Notes: generated from the sequence alone by a model not told the origin. A stretch of 62,517 nucleotides of DNA from Azospirillum brasilense (GCF_003349955.1 NZ_QLKQ01000044.1:1-62517), one strand, 5' to 3'. Positions 37,401 through 40,610 are shown, counted from the stretch's first letter. Program-made: numbers and translations.

Positions 37401-38891
37401 GACGATCAGTTCCGGGCCGGCACTGGGCTCGGCACTGGGCTCGGCACTGGGCTCGGAATGGGCCGTGGCGGCGTCCGGGGCGTCGAATTCCTCGATCAGC
37501 AGATGGGCGTTGGTGCCGCCCATGGCGTAGCAGTGCACGCCGGCCAGCCGCGGGCCGTCGCCGCGCGGCCAGGGCGCCGTTTCGGCGGCGACGGCGCAGG
37601 GGCCGTCCCGGTCCATGTCCGGGTGAGGTTCGGTGAAGCCGACGACCTTGTGGATCAGGCCGGTTTGCAGGCTGCGCACGACCTTGAACAGCGCGCCCAG
37701 CGCCGAGGCCGACTCCATGTGCCCCATGAAGGGCTTGACCGTGCTGACCCGGCAGACGCCCGGCGGCAGCGCGATCCCCCGTTCCCGCGCCAGATCGGAC
37801 AGCGCGCGGTTGAAGGCCTGCCACTCGGTCAGGTCGGCCAGCACGTTGCCCATGCCCTGGGCTTCGATATAGCCGATCCGTCGCGGGTCGACGCCGGCGC
37901 GCCGGTAGCAGGTCTTGATCAGGTCGATGTGGCTTTCCAGGTTGGGGGCCGCGATGGATGCCCCGCCCTGGCCGTTGTAGTTGACCGCGCTGTTGCGAAT
38001 CAGCGCGTGGACGATGTCGCGGTCGGCCAGCGCCCGGCGCAGGGGCTTGAGCAGAAGGCTGGCGACACCTTCGGCGCGCAGGTGTCCGGCGGCGTCCGGG
38101 CCGAACGACGCGACCGAGCCGGTCCGGCTCAACTGGCCGGACTCCGACAGCAGCGCGAAGGGTTCCGGGCGGAGCAGCAGGCTGGCGGCCCCCACCAGCG
38201 CCAGGTCGATCTCGCCCGCGCGCAGGGCGGAGACGGCGCGGTGGATGGCGACGGCCGCCCCCGGGCACTGGGCGTCCACCACCTCGCTGGCGCCCCGGAA
38301 ATCGAAGGCGTAGGAGATGCGGTTGGCCAGCATGCAGGCCTGCGCGTACGCATCGGCGGTGTCGAAGCCGGCCTCCCGCAGGATCGTGAGGTGTTCGTTG
38401 TCCTGGGCCGCGATGAAGACGCCGGTCCGGCTGCGCTTCAGCGCCTGCGGCGCGTAACCCGCGTCGGCCAGGGTCTGGTGGGCCGACATCAGCAGAAGGC
38501 GGAGCCGCGGGTCCATAGCCGCGGCGTCGCCCGGTGGAATCCTGAAAAACTCCGGATCGAAAGCCGCGATGTCCGGGATCAGCCCGCCCCAGGCGGCGAA
38601 CGGCCCGGCGGTGCCGGCCAGCCCGTCGATGCCATGCAGGCTGAACCGGGAGGCGGGAATGGCCTCGATCAGCGGCGTGTCGTTGTCCAGATGCGCCCAG
38701 AACGCGTCGATCGACGCGCTCCGGGGCAGGAAGCCCGACAGGCCGACGATCGCCACCGGCTCCAACCCATGGTCCGCCGGTGCCGCCGCCCCCGCTCCAC
38801 CGTTCGGAGCCGGCGGCGGCAGCGGTGGCCGGGCAGCCTGCGCCCGCCGGAACGCGTCTTCGATTTCCCTGAGTTTCTTCTCGGTATCCAT
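13461..38891 (-). CDS. PKS B, hybrid trans-AT PKS/NRPS
   Basis: About 8476 residues in one uninterrupted frame. Order: KS0-ACP / C-A-PCP / KS-KR-ACP / KS-KR-cMT-ACP / KS-DH-PS-KR-ACP / KS-KR-ACP / KS-DH*. No AT and no thioesterase. The start at 38889-38891 (MDTEKKLREIEDAF, a charged helix suited to docking) has a GGGTG upstream; an in-frame ATG at 38916-38918 would add nine residues but lacks a ribosome site. The gene follows the methyltransferase by 105 bp and its stop overlaps the FMO start. It should receive the chain from the PKS A C-terminal ACP, add glycine, then build the C-methylated, tetrahydropyran-containing half. The order corresponds to PedF of the pederin pathway. Residue numbers in the module entries count from 38891. 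Confidence 0.97.
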   Translation of the reverse strand: MDTEKKLREIEDAFRRAQAARPPLPPPAPNGGAGAAAPADHGLEPVAIVGLSGFLPRSASIDAFWAHLDNDTPLIEAIPASRFSLHGIDGLAGTAGPFAAWGGLIPDIAAFDPEFFRIPPGDAAAMDPRLRLLLMSAHQTLADAGYAPQALKRSRTGVFIAAQDNEHLTILREAGFDTADAYAQACMLANRISYAFDFRGASEVVDAQCPGAAVAIHRAVSALRAGEIDLALVGAASLLLRPEPFALLSESGQLSRTGSVASFGPDAAGHLRAEGVASLLLKPLRRALADRDIVHALIRNSAVNYNGQGGASIAAPNLESHIDLIKTCYRRAGVDPRRIGYIEAQGMGNVLADLTEWQAFNRALSDLARERGIALPPGVCRVSTVKPFMGHMESASALGALFKVVRSLQTGLIHKVVGFTEPHPDMDRDGPCAVAAETAPWPRGDGPRLAGVHCYAMGGTNAHLLIEEFDAPDAATAHSEPSAEPSAEPSAGPELIVLSARTEASLRTMAHQLHERLDPARGPAALADIACTLQIGRDEFEHRLACVASTVAELRAALAEHIGLPAAGPGTAALPPILTGRAEPSAGQPVTMADGGPDALAAHWVRGGAVDWAAVRTGRPGRRVRLPAYPFDTRPYWVTRTGGDRPAPSPAAAATDAGELTIRAALADRIAAALDRPADQIDLDQPLYDFGVDSVLGLRLLRTLARRFNLAVQARDVIAHPTIRALARHLAGKRIDAPAPAAPVTVLPASRRFPLSEGQQGLWALHSLAPDMHAYNLPLCFRIADAVDTGALQAAFAHLLASHPLLGSRFVVIDGTVQRETGAVATPALERRDTAGLTPDGVLAEIREAARRPFDLENGPLVRLTLFSNGPRDHHLLFTVHHILFDGGSFLPAFSTLFRAYRSIRQGAAPDPTRPDDAYAAFVAWERRMLDGDAGAAHRAYWAAQLSGPLPVLGLHSDLPTSGIVRFEGRSHRLTLDTALSARVRAFAQRERMNLSTVFLALYMVLLHRYTGQDDIIVGMPEKGRSEDAFETAVGYFINMLPIRSRALSARPFAELVRELQLTLADALDHAAYPFPAMVRDLRIAPSDERAPVFQAAFEYQHVFSSTDLQAFNREFGEALSIRFVDEIGQEGEYELVLEVRERDDDFLLVLKFNPTVFRPAAIARLGEHLLRLADQATGAPDRRPADLDLLTEAESRALAGILNDTATDFGTRDCVHHLFIRQARATPEAVAVECGDTRLTYADLDHRSRRLAKRLQGLGVRPDQPVGVCLERSADLVVALLGVARSGAAWLPLDPRFPGDRLAHLLQDSATALVLTQADLESRMRAIAGQAGRGDVTFLALDTGWPAIERAAGDGAPAEAGGPDALAYVIYTSGSTGRPKGVMVEHRALTNFLLSMARRPGMSAEDRLLAVTTPSFDIAALELLLPLVCGGRCIVCPADAVGDATLLRREIARVRPTVMQATPSTWTMLFHDGWRNEEGLRILCGGEGLPEELRQRIAATGAPAWNLYGPTETTIWSTLAPIGAEATIGTPIANTQVHILDACGRQAPIGLPGELCIGGAGLARGYWNRPDLTAERFIDNPFRPGERLYRTGDLARWRDDGVLEHLGRLDHQVKIRGHRIEPGEIESRLDQHPAIRQSVVVAREQSGGAQLVAYCVLKEPGRSPAPTHAELARHLADWLPDYMVPALSEVLDALPLTANGKIDRKTLSQRVPNVRREERRAPATDIERTVQGLWRELLRLDTVGTTDGFFEVGGDSVSAVMLARRIAGTFGVDFRAADLFRHATIRGIGRFLAEKGLAEKGLAESAPPTQAPIPAASTAAARPAPQRGDADDSLAIVGIACGLPGAKTPAEFWRNLRAGRNCATRLSREALREAGVPDHVVDDPNFVPVQYCMEGRDRFDAGFFNISAKNALFMDPQFRVLLQHAWQAIEDAGYVPEDIPDTAVFMSASNGFYKTLLHSSGAVEPGDAYASWIAGQGGTIPTMVSYQLGLTGPSLAVHTNCSSSLVGLYLAAQALKSGEARCALVGAATLFPIPGAGHLHLPGMNLSSDGLCRAFDADADGLAGGEGAAVVMVKRARDAIADGDHIYALVRSVAVNNDGADKAGFYAPSVRGQAEVIQKALDAAGVDPATIGYVEAHGTGTRLGDPVEVMALAEVYRRHTDRRQFCGIGSVKPNIGHLDSAAGLAGLVKVALCLKHGEIPPSINFTRPNPEIAFETSAFRVVDRLTPWPAADGPRRAGLSSFGIGGTNAHAILEEHRPAAPPTPPTAQGPADQLIVLSARTADRLKAGAARLLAFLATEPEAAAIDLRDLAFTLQRGRRAFAHRLALRAASVAELASKLERYAAGATTFDGCWEGVAGTGGLGALIADEREDADALVGQWLARGRLDRVARAWVDGMAVDWARLHAGTSPRRVSLPTYPFAEERHWIDGMPGAAAAPAVMTGGAPAPADAVWLAHPVWRPQPADRTAPAPAYDRRVVVLCGLPSGVGDGLAGRLPGCAVTLLQPPGAEVPDRFLAACVGLLDIVRPLVADTGRRTLLQLVHVDQCMHRLYAGLSGWLKSAQRENPRLTAQLIAVGPDETTLSLAEKIEENRGAAGLLDINYRTGSRTVADWAPLPPQAGLAAPPWKERGVYLITGGTGGLGLIFARDIVRRVTAPTLILVGRSLPTPARQADIAALRAAGATVDVRQLDIGRRADVDAQVADMVRRWGRIDGVLHAAGVTRDNFLLKKTAGDVREVLGAKVGGLINLDHATRDLDLDFMVLFSSAAAVLGSAGQADYSAANGFLDVFARYRNEQVSLRRRHGHTLAIDWPLWSDGGMRPDAAAEQAMRDLGLAPLATADGLTAFSRALAAGHNQTLVLAGAPGAIARLMAPGSAPAATAAAPDGTPDGDAPDAGTLRRHTADRLKRLLAETVRLPEDRIQSSEPLEGYGVDSIAVTQMNRKLGDVFGPISRTLLFQYPTLDALAGHLAVNHAAACRRWTGQEAVAAPPPTPLPTPLPTPARDTRDPIAVIGLSGRYPQADTLEAFWANLRDGRDCVGEIPADRWPLDGFFEPDAAKAVAEGKSYAKWGAFLDGFADFDPLFFNIAPREARAIDPQERLFLQCAWEALESAGYTRDALRDGAGRRVGVFAGVTKTGFDLYGPELRRRGQVVFPHTSFSSIANRVSYCLNLGGPSMPVDTMCSASLTAIHEACQHIRHGDCDMALAGGVNLYLHPSGYVGLCSAYMLSRDGRCRSFGRGANGFVPGEGVGVVLLKRLSQAVRDGDPIHGVILGTAVNHGGKTNGYTVPNPAAQAEVIRDCLRRAGVDARTVGYVEAHGTGTELGDPIEVTGLTEAFRHDTAEAGFCVLGSVKSNIGHLEAAAGIAGLTKILLQMRHGQIAPSLHARETNPNIDFAATPFAVPQTLSPWTRQRHAVDGQLRDIPRRAGLSSFGAGGSNAHALIEEYIPPDAPAAPRRSAGDAGPAVILLSARTEERLRQVIVNLHAFLAATHADGAPSLHDIAHTLQVGREAFEERLGFVVSSLEELRATLARLLDPAAPRDGLHRGRIRRNRDELLARAADPAFRAQADAWMAGHRYEALLEEWTKGVPVDWSRLYPGEKPRRVPLPTYPFARQRIWWDTADTATAPAAAPAVAEAPAASRGELAETILMRPVWDAVAPAERPFLPSGARVAIIGGSCAQKAALRDGLAAVDIDLAAGAEVADIAHRLRAAGPLDHIVWFAPAVPVRDAAGEAVLAAQDGGVVQVFRLIKALLAEGYGDRPFGLTGITTQTLAVSDGEPADAVHAAVHGLLGSLAREYPGWRVRALDVAADARWPLPGLWSLPPQPQGESCAWRGREWLKQSLVALDLSRDAGTDAAMGRRSGVYVVIGGAGGLGAIWSHAALRDHGARVVWLGRSPLDAAVQAKLDAAARHGAAPLYIQADARDDRAMADAAERIRRTVGAVNGIVVSTLGDYDKSLARMPEALFRDILSTKLDVAVRTARHFRNDPLDFVLFFSSMAAFARPGGMAAYAAASTACDALARRFARDGIVPARVINWGYWDVGGGARVTGAVKGLVGSRGVEPLDPAGGLDAIGRLLAMPLAQLAVTRTRQPEWIETYAPGDRTRCLPATGASFATALAAWRPEQAAPAPNPSTRRLEDWIARLLLVEMRQLGLLAADGPFDADALRRRSGILPKFERWWREALNILFDRGLLDRPGETPAIGPAGAALGRDAVWRQWREEKPRFLEEPETRTLAVLIDDCLTQLPDVLHGRTLVTDILFPNGAMDKIAGLYRNNRVCDHFNDVVAGVAVTYIRNRLREDPAARIRILEIGAGTGGTSTTVLAALEPWRHAVAEYCYTDLSQSFLRHARVRYGDRYPFLTYRIVNAEEPLEPQGIAIGGHDIVIATNVLHATRNMRSTTRTVKTALRAHGIAVLNEISDKTVFASALFGLIDGWSLAEDEHWRIPGSPGLYPDAWRDLLLQEGFRSVLHPAAADHGLGQQIIVAESDGVIRQSAAAIRPAAPAAVPPPVSPAPVPAIPEPLVPTMNVPDADPTELVQTAILDSLADALGIGRDAIELDVPFSDYGVDSILGVGFIQQVNSALGVKLNTTILFDHTTAARLTAHIVEAHPQAARALLPQPPSPKAMAAAIHSADRISEPPPAAAGRSGTRGIAIIGMSGQFPGAADVDGFWRNIIDGVDPIVDLPAHYLDPQNISTDKQPGKSYCRRGGVLETRDCFDPLFFSLSPREAVSMNPHQRLILLEAWRALEDAGCNPRSLAESRTGIYVGCEPSAYVHESFTGASDAIVASRLSYFLNLKGPALAVNTGCSSSAVALHLACESLRNGETDLVLSGGAFAVMGDTILVGLSQTDMLSHDGRCRAFDADADGMVMSEGVGMVAMKRLEDALADGDSIYGVIRASGFNQDGASNGITAPSGIAQRQLIVDVYERFGIDPERITYVEAHGTGTKLGDPVEANALIQAFRHFTPKTGFCAIGSAKTHIGHTAGASGVAGLIHVLLCLKHGQVAPMRNFRRINPLIDFDNSAFRPNTGLPDWPRRDGRPRMAALSSFGHSGTNVHMVVEEFVGDDSALRPAADEPELIVLSAKDEERLDEVAARLHAFVGRLLDSPAPVTPVTLADIAWTLQTGRAALEQRLAFVARDLPDLARTLDALRRAGGTLPRVAAGRVEPRRNGRPRPAAGDAGLSAQVPQWLANRDLDALADGWTRGAEIDWNRLPRAARPRRCHLPVYPFARERYWKPAAPLPRFGSAALHPLVHRNDSTLARVEFRTTLTGAEFFLADHVVQGRRLLPGVACLEMAQAAVRFAMGDAAPRHPRRLSNIVWTAPVGVADAPVELTIAIDRASGDGLAYRVTSRSSDGETRLHHQGVASGAPVSAEGWIDLAALRAELAGAALPAEACYAALQAAGVVHGPTLRVIGSLHATGERVLAELTLPPSLADTADAYDLHPALLDGALQASVALGLAGGGDGGGARPALVPFTLDALDILGPCQATMWAAIRMASGPSAAGVQKLDIDLCTGAGEVRVRLRGFASRAAAPKPSAAPSEAPVEVVTEYSGAEPFLRDHSAMMPATVYLDLARAAAARAGIRIAGLSNVVWPHPFFVRTAGDALVTRMEPAGDAPTFAIAARAPADGGDRPAVHCQGRVIVGPAGGDAHDADPHADLDSIRDRCTAWLTREDCDRIMRGTHGPSLLCITRLDHNDREALAQVALPVGLHLDGSDDALHPSLLNGAILTAVIWCLTRRPGADLPMPFSLDRLRLHRPLPTSLHVHVRSADPAGGTPQGLETLDITLHDDGGRPVASLERFTLRFAAPPARLVLAAPDWTERPVPAAPVPVAGASPAFVLAPGQTAVHTALRSRWPDSDILVLDDDDGAAGIERSFHRTLELCRRLLKRPGGGGQPLILLVPDDDRAWRHAGLAGLIKTARLEQPRLLALAVRHAATDAPGAARLVECMAAEIAADTGDVEIRYDASGRRHVRTLAEVPPSETGTGAFRRGDVVWITGGLGGIGKAAARHLAVTRGARVVLTGRSALDAAGQAFIDDLRRQGGDIVHLAADIADPAAAAEAVRRIRETHGRLDGVLHGAGVIRDDYIVNKSAEQAADVLHPKVAGALALDAATAGLPLRHFVLFSSIAGALGNPGQADYAAANAFLDAFAGHRDERVRRGERSGRTVSINWPLWRDGGMRMGAANEALMAQATGMVAMDSADGLRALEQALAEERTRLLVAFGDADRIRGGLLAFRYPAARTEPGNDRNGDGAGDGRASPDRLRQAVAAELVRIVSEVQRIPATKIALHRDLSDYGFDSITFTELANALNTAYGLMLMPTLFFEIPDLAALADHLIAHHRPALLKRHRAAIDPPPVQTMAEAMSAPAVTAPVARPAVPDGPAARESAPAAEDEADETDDAAVAIIGVGAKLPGAADLTEFWDHLENNRDLITEVPADRWDWRAVYGDPHREPGKTRVKWGGFLADADRFDARFFNIAPAEAEVMDPQFRLFLETVWAAIEDAGYPAGRLAGSRTGVFAGVATADYKDLLAEARRQGAVRSAAEPFPFMVANRVSFWFDLNGPSEVIDTACSSSLIAIHRAVESLRQGGCTMALAGGVNVIAGPRLTIASSQAGLLSEDGRCMTFDQRANGYVRSEGVAVLLLKPLARAIADGDRIQGVIRASGENHGGRSASPTAPNGAAQRKLLVDVHGRAGIDPRSVTYIEAHGTGTALGDPVEVNALKGAFADLYQRAGLDAPAKPHCGLASVKANIGHLEAAAGAAGIVKVLLMLKHRKIPGNPQLRTPNPYLTLDGTPLYLVGGTRPWDPAVGPDGTPLPLRAGVSSFGVGGSNAHVIIEEHRPAAAAGGDASPSGPALIVLSARDEDRLRDAAARLRAFLSADGGALRLHDVAHTLQSGREAMAHRLAFAAATVAEVVDRLGAFLDGVAPLPGLHFGQVPEQNGGLVPFADDDDMAATIDAWIAKGKHDRLLSAWVNGLAVDWSRLYGDQRPCRVGLPTYPFARDRFWVSAVTTPAAVAEPAADAVLAFEESWAETPLDATPGHALRTLVCLLSDPAHQRVAREAFAARDPALRVAFVDRETAVDRDACAKALSAIKAEAGGIDAVLYLWPLEDRRLIADSTPILFLIQAMAAAGVEPARLVLSGAHTNDVERCHLDSWVAFDRSLRMALPRTRVAVVFRDGAAAGAPEPLRPWLGRLWDELRAPRLQSAWYRAGIRHTPAVRPADLAEGGESLLRQRGTYLITGGCGGLGLIFAEHLAGRYGANLLLTGRAPLDSGRRSALRTLLELGGQALYLQADATDATAMADAVRQARARWGRIDGVLHVAGISGAAPLLQADPAGFARVLGPKVAGTLALHGLFGDAPPDFIAHVSSSSAVLGDFGSCDYALANRFQTAFAAGQSAGECRTFAVNWPLWQDGGGRIGDDDQTRFYLRSTGQRPLRSAEALALFERALASGKPQLLLLAGDPARLGTLAAAAVAAPEPAPARRDGDALDQSVLRDVKAQICDLLKARPQDVGSHKNLADFGFDSISLMEFARVLNRLYGLELSPSVFFSHATPQRLAAYLIRDHRAAMEAFYADASTDREPEPPAPAAAEPPPIPATVTARTDGPEPAPEPIAIIGMSGRFPKARNVDELWSILDQGIDAVEEIPPDRFDWRRFYAGRNAGPGASNSKWCGCVPGIAEFDSLFFEISPLEAERMDPRQRHLLQESWLALEDAGYGPAQIGRQRIGMFVGVEEGCDYQRRLTQVSLTASHTGILAARLAYFLNLKGPVLAVNTACSSALVAAHLACRNLLDGECDTAIAAGVNLLVSPEAYVGMTQAGMLSPDGKCRAFDHRANGLVPGEAVAVVVLKRLSRALADGDPIHAVIRGSGVNYDGRTNGITAPSGEAQTELVRDVVRRSGVAIDDIDCIVAHGTATQLGDPVEVNALNDAFRGATDRRAFCALTSTKSNLGHTFAASGLVSLIGLVQAIRNRVIPPTLHCEKENAFGAWRDSPFFVNKARRPWEKPAGRERVGAVSAFGMSGTNAHMLVAEHTFPAAAPPAAPPAASPFHVLTLSAKTKDALKEQRERMAAHLRTTGDGIDAIAYTLLQGRHHFEHRTAIVVADLREAAEAWSGTAAPARHSDGFAPHDVTGDGETRDTIARLVRRAVEQRGRPAEYRETLAALARFHCEGHDVPWGDLYSPAPRRVGLPGYPFARERHWIDEPARTEPAPPKTTRAAEPAALALTVPDRVHDAARRQTGGPVTALRNLVWGKPAGGEVAGEGDVAVTFHRQAGALLFSAAATFGDATAGAATAGDVVACGEAVQGEAGGPLPPNVAVARLRAGLKPLAHGADTRITAVYGNATQRLATVALPGGEAGNRPFHPLLLEAVRRLIGTFDQGADQEVGRVWLPSSLRRIVSAGPLPQEVALHLVRTAVRDGVWIFDATAYHAAGQAAGRACLHLQDFASTADPRLLEGRFRHEPGGDDRTTVESRSKELCHA
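13480..16065 (-). other. PKS B terminal half-module: KS-DH* (ACP is on PKS C)
   Basis: The KS has Cys7773 (TACSSA), an altered but His-containing HGTAT, and NLGH. About 260 residues follow (about 14250-13480) that resemble a dehydratase remnant: TALRNLVWGK matches the strand after the catalytic helix, and FHPLLLEAV replaces HPxxxD. The segment with the catalytic His is missing and the Asp is replaced by Glu. Together with the preceding KS-KR-ACP and the ACP of PKS C it has the outline of a split dehydrating bimodule, but with a dead DH. Confidence 0.75.
16190..19705 (-). other. PKS B module: KS-KR-ACP
   Basis: KS with Cys6568 (TACSSS), HGTGT and NIGH. The KR (about 17835-16490) has GGCGGLG and the catalytic run VSSSSAVLGDFGSCDYALAN. 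The LDD-like Asp is absent (VAGISGAAPLL), which suggests an A-type (L-hydroxyl) product, unlike most other KRs here. ACP Ser7523 in GFDSISL. In the pederin model it would set the C17 hydroxyl, the last carbinol before the FMO cleavage point. Confidence 0.88.
19860..24960 (-). other. PKS B module: KS-DH-PS-KR-ACP (tetrahydropyran-forming)
   Basis: KS with Cys4805 (TGCSSS), HGTGT and HIGH. The DH (about 23155-22300) has His5277 in HVVQGRRLLP and Asp5447 in HPALLDGALQ. A second DH-like domain (about 22250-21440) keeps His5559 but has Asn5723 in HPSLLNGA instead of the Asp, which is the signature of pyran synthases. The KR has GGLGGIG, Tyr6137 in QADYAAAN and a VIRDDYI B-type motif. ACP Ser6297. 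Predicted sequence: ketoreduction, dehydration, then oxa-Michael closure of a ring by a hydroxyl made two modules earlier, as shown for the pederin PS domain. Confidence 0.88.
25060..29885 (-). other. PKS B module: KS-KR-cMT-ACP
   Basis: KS with Cys3181 (TMCSAS), HGTGT and NIGH. The KR (about 27960-26600) has GGAGGLG, but the catalytic run ends YAAAS, so the usual Asn is Ser. The C-methyltransferase (about 26490-25430) has SAM motif ILEIGAGTGG and VIATNVLHATRN. ACP Ser4567. Predicted: alpha-C-methylation and beta-hydroxyl. In the pederin model this gives the gem-dimethyl carbon and the C13 oxygen. Confidence 0.88.
29893..29928 (-). repeat. 12-bp in-frame tandem repeat (PTPL)
   Basis: Two clear copies (ggcagcggggtt, ggcagtggggtt) flanked by degenerate ones, encoding TPLPTPLPTP in an ACP-KS linker of PKS B. 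Confidence 0.8.
29955..33400 (-). other. PKS B module: KS-KR-ACP following glycine
   Basis: The KS accepts a glycyl chain from the upstream PCP. Its active site is HTNCSSS (Cys2002), with HGTGT and NIGH. It has an unusual N-terminal stretch (ALREAGVPDHVVDD) not shared with the other KSs. The KR (about 31540-30290) has GGTGGLG, GQADYSAAN and VTRDNFL (B type). ACP Ser2933 in GVDSIAV. Predicted product: beta-hydroxyl derived from the glycine carbonyl; in the pederin model this is the C11 oxygen that later closes the pyran. Confidence 0.88.
33481..33518 (-). repeat. 15-bp in-frame tandem repeat (AEKGL)
   Basis: About 2.5 copies of gccaaacccttttca encoding AEKGLAEKGLAES, in the linker after the PCP of PKS B. 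Confidence 0.9.
33495..36650 (-). other. PKS B NRPS module: C-A-PCP, glycine-specific
   Basis: The condensation domain has an intact HHILFDG. The adenylation domain (about 35250-33760) has core motifs YTSGSTGRPKG, NLYGPTETTIW and NGKIDRK. Aligning the A4-A5 region by eye to GrsA gives the ten-residue code D-I-L-Q-L-G-L-I-W-K, a classical glycine signature. The PCP has GGDSVSAV (Ser1757). Its action joins the PKS A chain to glycine as an amide, the origin of the N-acyl aminal in pederin-type compounds. Confidence 0.93.
36680..38770 (-). other. PKS B loading module: non-elongating KS0-ACP
   Basis: The KS-like domain keeps a Cys (Cys209, in the odd motif QCPGAA) and the last His (His391 in FMGH). 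The HGTGT motif has become QGMGN, with Gln345 in place of the decarboxylation His. Such KS0 domains pass on an acyl chain without elongation. An ACP follows (Ser694 in GVDSVLG) ahead of the condensation domain, which fits transfer of the PKS A product into the NRPS module. Confidence 0.88.
37419..37454 (-). repeat. 12-bp in-frame tandem repeat (EPSA)
   Basis: Three exact copies of ggcactgggctc encoding EPSA repeats, just after the KS0 core of PKS B. Confidence 0.95.
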
Positions 38892-38996
38892 GGCGGCACC
38901 CGACGAACCTTGGACCATTGGGGAAGAGGACGGCGTCGGACCGCCCGACGTTTCCGGCCGACGGTTCTCCCGGCGGTGTTCCCCTGCACGCGCAAA
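38892..38996. other. 105-bp spacer between methyltransferase and PKS B
   Basis: No gene or clear terminator was seen. The two genes run in the same direction, so they are probably co-transcribed. Confidence 0.5.
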
Positions 38997-39800
38997 TCAG
39001 ATTTTTCGGGCGGTCGCCAGCATGTATCCCAGGTTGTCCCTCATGTACTCGAACATATAGATCCAATTATCCAGCATCTTGTCGCTGTCTTCCTTGATCG
39101 TATCCTTGATGACCATGTCGTATTTTGTCAGGGTTTCCTTGAGTTTCGGCACCAGATAGGGCATGACGTTGTCAGTGATGTCGTCGATGCCGATCAGTTC
39201 GAACCCGGCATCGGCCATCAGCTGCGGATAATCTTCCATGGCGACAAAGGTCGAGTGGATGTGCTTGTTCACGAATTCGCGAAACTCGGTGGTGATGGTC
39301 GGCCGGCTCTGCAGGTCGGCGATCACCAGCGTGGCGCCGGGCTTCAGGACCCGGCTGGCCTCGCGCAGCGCCGCGGCGTGGCCCATGTGGAAGATCGACT
39401 CGAAGAACCACCCGCCGTCGTAGGTCTGGTCCTCGCGGGGGATGTCCAGCGCGTCGCCGAGAATGAAGTGCAGCCGGTCTTCCAGCCCCGCGGCCTTGGC
39501 CTTCGCGGTGGCGGTCTGCTGCTGGTAGGAACTGATGGTGATGCCGTCCACCCGGCAGCCCTTGGCCTTCGCCAGCATGATGGCGGGCTGGCCGATTCCG
39601 CAGCCGATGTCGATGAAACGCTGGTCGGGACCGATGACCGTCTTGCCGATCATGATCTGGGCCAGCCGGTCGGAGGCGGCGGCGAAATCGGCGTCGGCGG
39701 TTTCGGCGTCCCAATATCCCCAGTGCAGATGGTCGCCGAAAAGCGACGGACCCAGTTGGCCTTCCGGCGAGTTGTACAGCGTGGCAACGTTCTCGGACAT
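38997..39800 (-). CDS. SAM-dependent methyltransferase (probable O-methyltransferase)
   Basis: A 267-residue class I methyltransferase: motif I FIDIGCGIGQPA at residues 62-73, a post-I acidic segment GCRVDGITIS, and LHFILGDALDIP. The start ATG (39798-39800) has an AGGTAAG-like ribosome site about 8 nt upstream. There is no signal peptide or membrane segment. It is the first gene of the minus-strand PKS B operon. Free methyltransferases of this kind (PedA, PedE, PedO in pederin) put methyl groups on hydroxyls or hemiketals. This is the only free one in the window, so it cannot by itself account for all the methyl ethers of a pederin. Which oxygen it methylates cannot be read from the sequence. 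Confidence 0.88.
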   Translation of the reverse strand: MSENVATLYNSPEGQLGPSLFGDHLHWGYWDAETADADFAAASDRLAQIMIGKTVIGPDQRFIDIGCGIGQPAIMLAKAKGCRVDGITISSYQQQTATAKAKAAGLEDRLHFILGDALDIPREDQTYDGGWFFESIFHMGHAAALREASRVLKPGATLVIADLQSRPTITTEFREFVNKHIHSTFVAMEDYPQLMADAGFELIGIDDITDNVMPYLVPKLKETLTKYDMVIKDTIKEDSDKMLDNWIYMFEYMRDNLGYMLATARKI

Positions 39801-40076
39801 CGCGCTTACCTACACGTTGGAGCAGTCTTTTTGATGGATAACTCAATTCATGAGGGCTTGCGAGCGCAAATCATTCACATATGGTTGTATGAGGATTCAT
39901 AAGATTGCGGAAAAATCGCCTGTTTTTGTGACAATTCCCTGAACGGGCTGTGTTGGATTGTCCAAGCAGAGAAGAATCGGCAGGCAATGCCGGGAGGTTT
40001 CTTGCCGGCGATTGTCGATGCGGATACAGTGATCGCTGCAAGATTGCGATTTCCGCATCCGGGGGGGATTGGCGGC
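39801..40076. other. AT-richer divergent intergenic region
   Basis: 276 bp between the divergent methyltransferase (-) and DUF697-like (+) genes, clearly richer in A/T than the surrounding coding DNA. It probably holds the promoter of the PKS B operon. I found no convincing -35/-10 pair by eye. It contains one perfect inverted repeat, listed separately. Confidence 0.5.
39858..39869. promoter_or_regulatory. Candidate operator TTGCG-AG-CGCAA
   Basis: A perfect 5-bp inverted repeat with 2-bp spacer, 58 bp upstream of the methyltransferase start in the only AT-rich stretch there. The position suits a repressor or activator site for the PKS B operon, but short palindromes arise by chance and no regulator gene lies in the window. 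Confidence 0.3.
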
Positions 40077-40610
40077 ATGGCCACGGAAAGCGCCGATGCA
40101 CGGCGGTGCCGGCAGGACGGAGACGGGCGGGCGGAGGCGAAGCCGGTTCTGGCCCAGGCCATCGTCCGGCGCAACATGTGGTGGTCGGCCGGCGTCGGGC
40201 TGCTGCCGCTGCCGCTCGTCGAAACGGCCGCGATCACGGCGATCCAATTGAAGCTGATCCGGGAACTGGCCGATCTCTATGGCGTGCCGTTCCGAGATGG
40301 TCTGGCAAAGCCCATTGTGGCGTCTCTGATCGGCGGCTTGGGAAGCGTCGCGCTCGGCAAGATCGCCGGCTACGGCGTGGCCCGCGCCATCCCGGTGATC
40401 GGGGTTCCGATCGCCGCGGGGTCGATTTCGCTGTTCGCGGCGGGAATCACCTACGCCGTTGGCAGGATATTCACCACGCATTTCGAACAGGGCGGCACCC
40501 TGCGCGATTTCGACCCCGAAAAGGTCCGCGAGTGTTTCCAGGCCGAGTTCGGCAAGGGCGTGCAGAAGGCTTCGTCCGCCATGACGGGCGGGGCCGCTCC
40601 GGCGCTCTGA
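40077..40610 (+). CDS. Small membrane-associated protein, DUF697-like
   Basis: A 177-residue protein. A hydrophobic stretch with GLLPLPLVETAAITAIQL and then LIRELADLYGVPF resembles DUF697-type proteins; two more hydrophobic glycine-rich segments follow (GGLGSVALGKI and PVIGVPIAAGSIS). The start at 40077 is preferred because a G-rich site (about 40061-40068) lies upstream; an in-frame ATG at 39987 would add 30 residues of low-quality sequence. It runs against the PPTase gene with only 28 bp between the stops. No link with polyketide synthesis is evident, and it may simply be a passenger gene. Family assignment is by recognition of the motif only. Confidence 0.6.
   Translation: MATESADARRCRQDGDGRAEAKPVLAQAIVRRNMWWSAGVGLLPLPLVETAAITAIQLKLIRELADLYGVPFRDGLAKPIVASLIGGLGSVALGKIAGYGVARAIPVIGVPIAAGSISLFAAGITYAVGRIFTTHFEQGGTLRDFDPEKVRECFQAEFGKGVQKASSAMTGGAAPAL

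Noticed and set aside
37419..37454. CRISPR-like or minisatellite array
   Set aside because: Only three 12-bp units, in frame inside a PKS linker, with no spacers.
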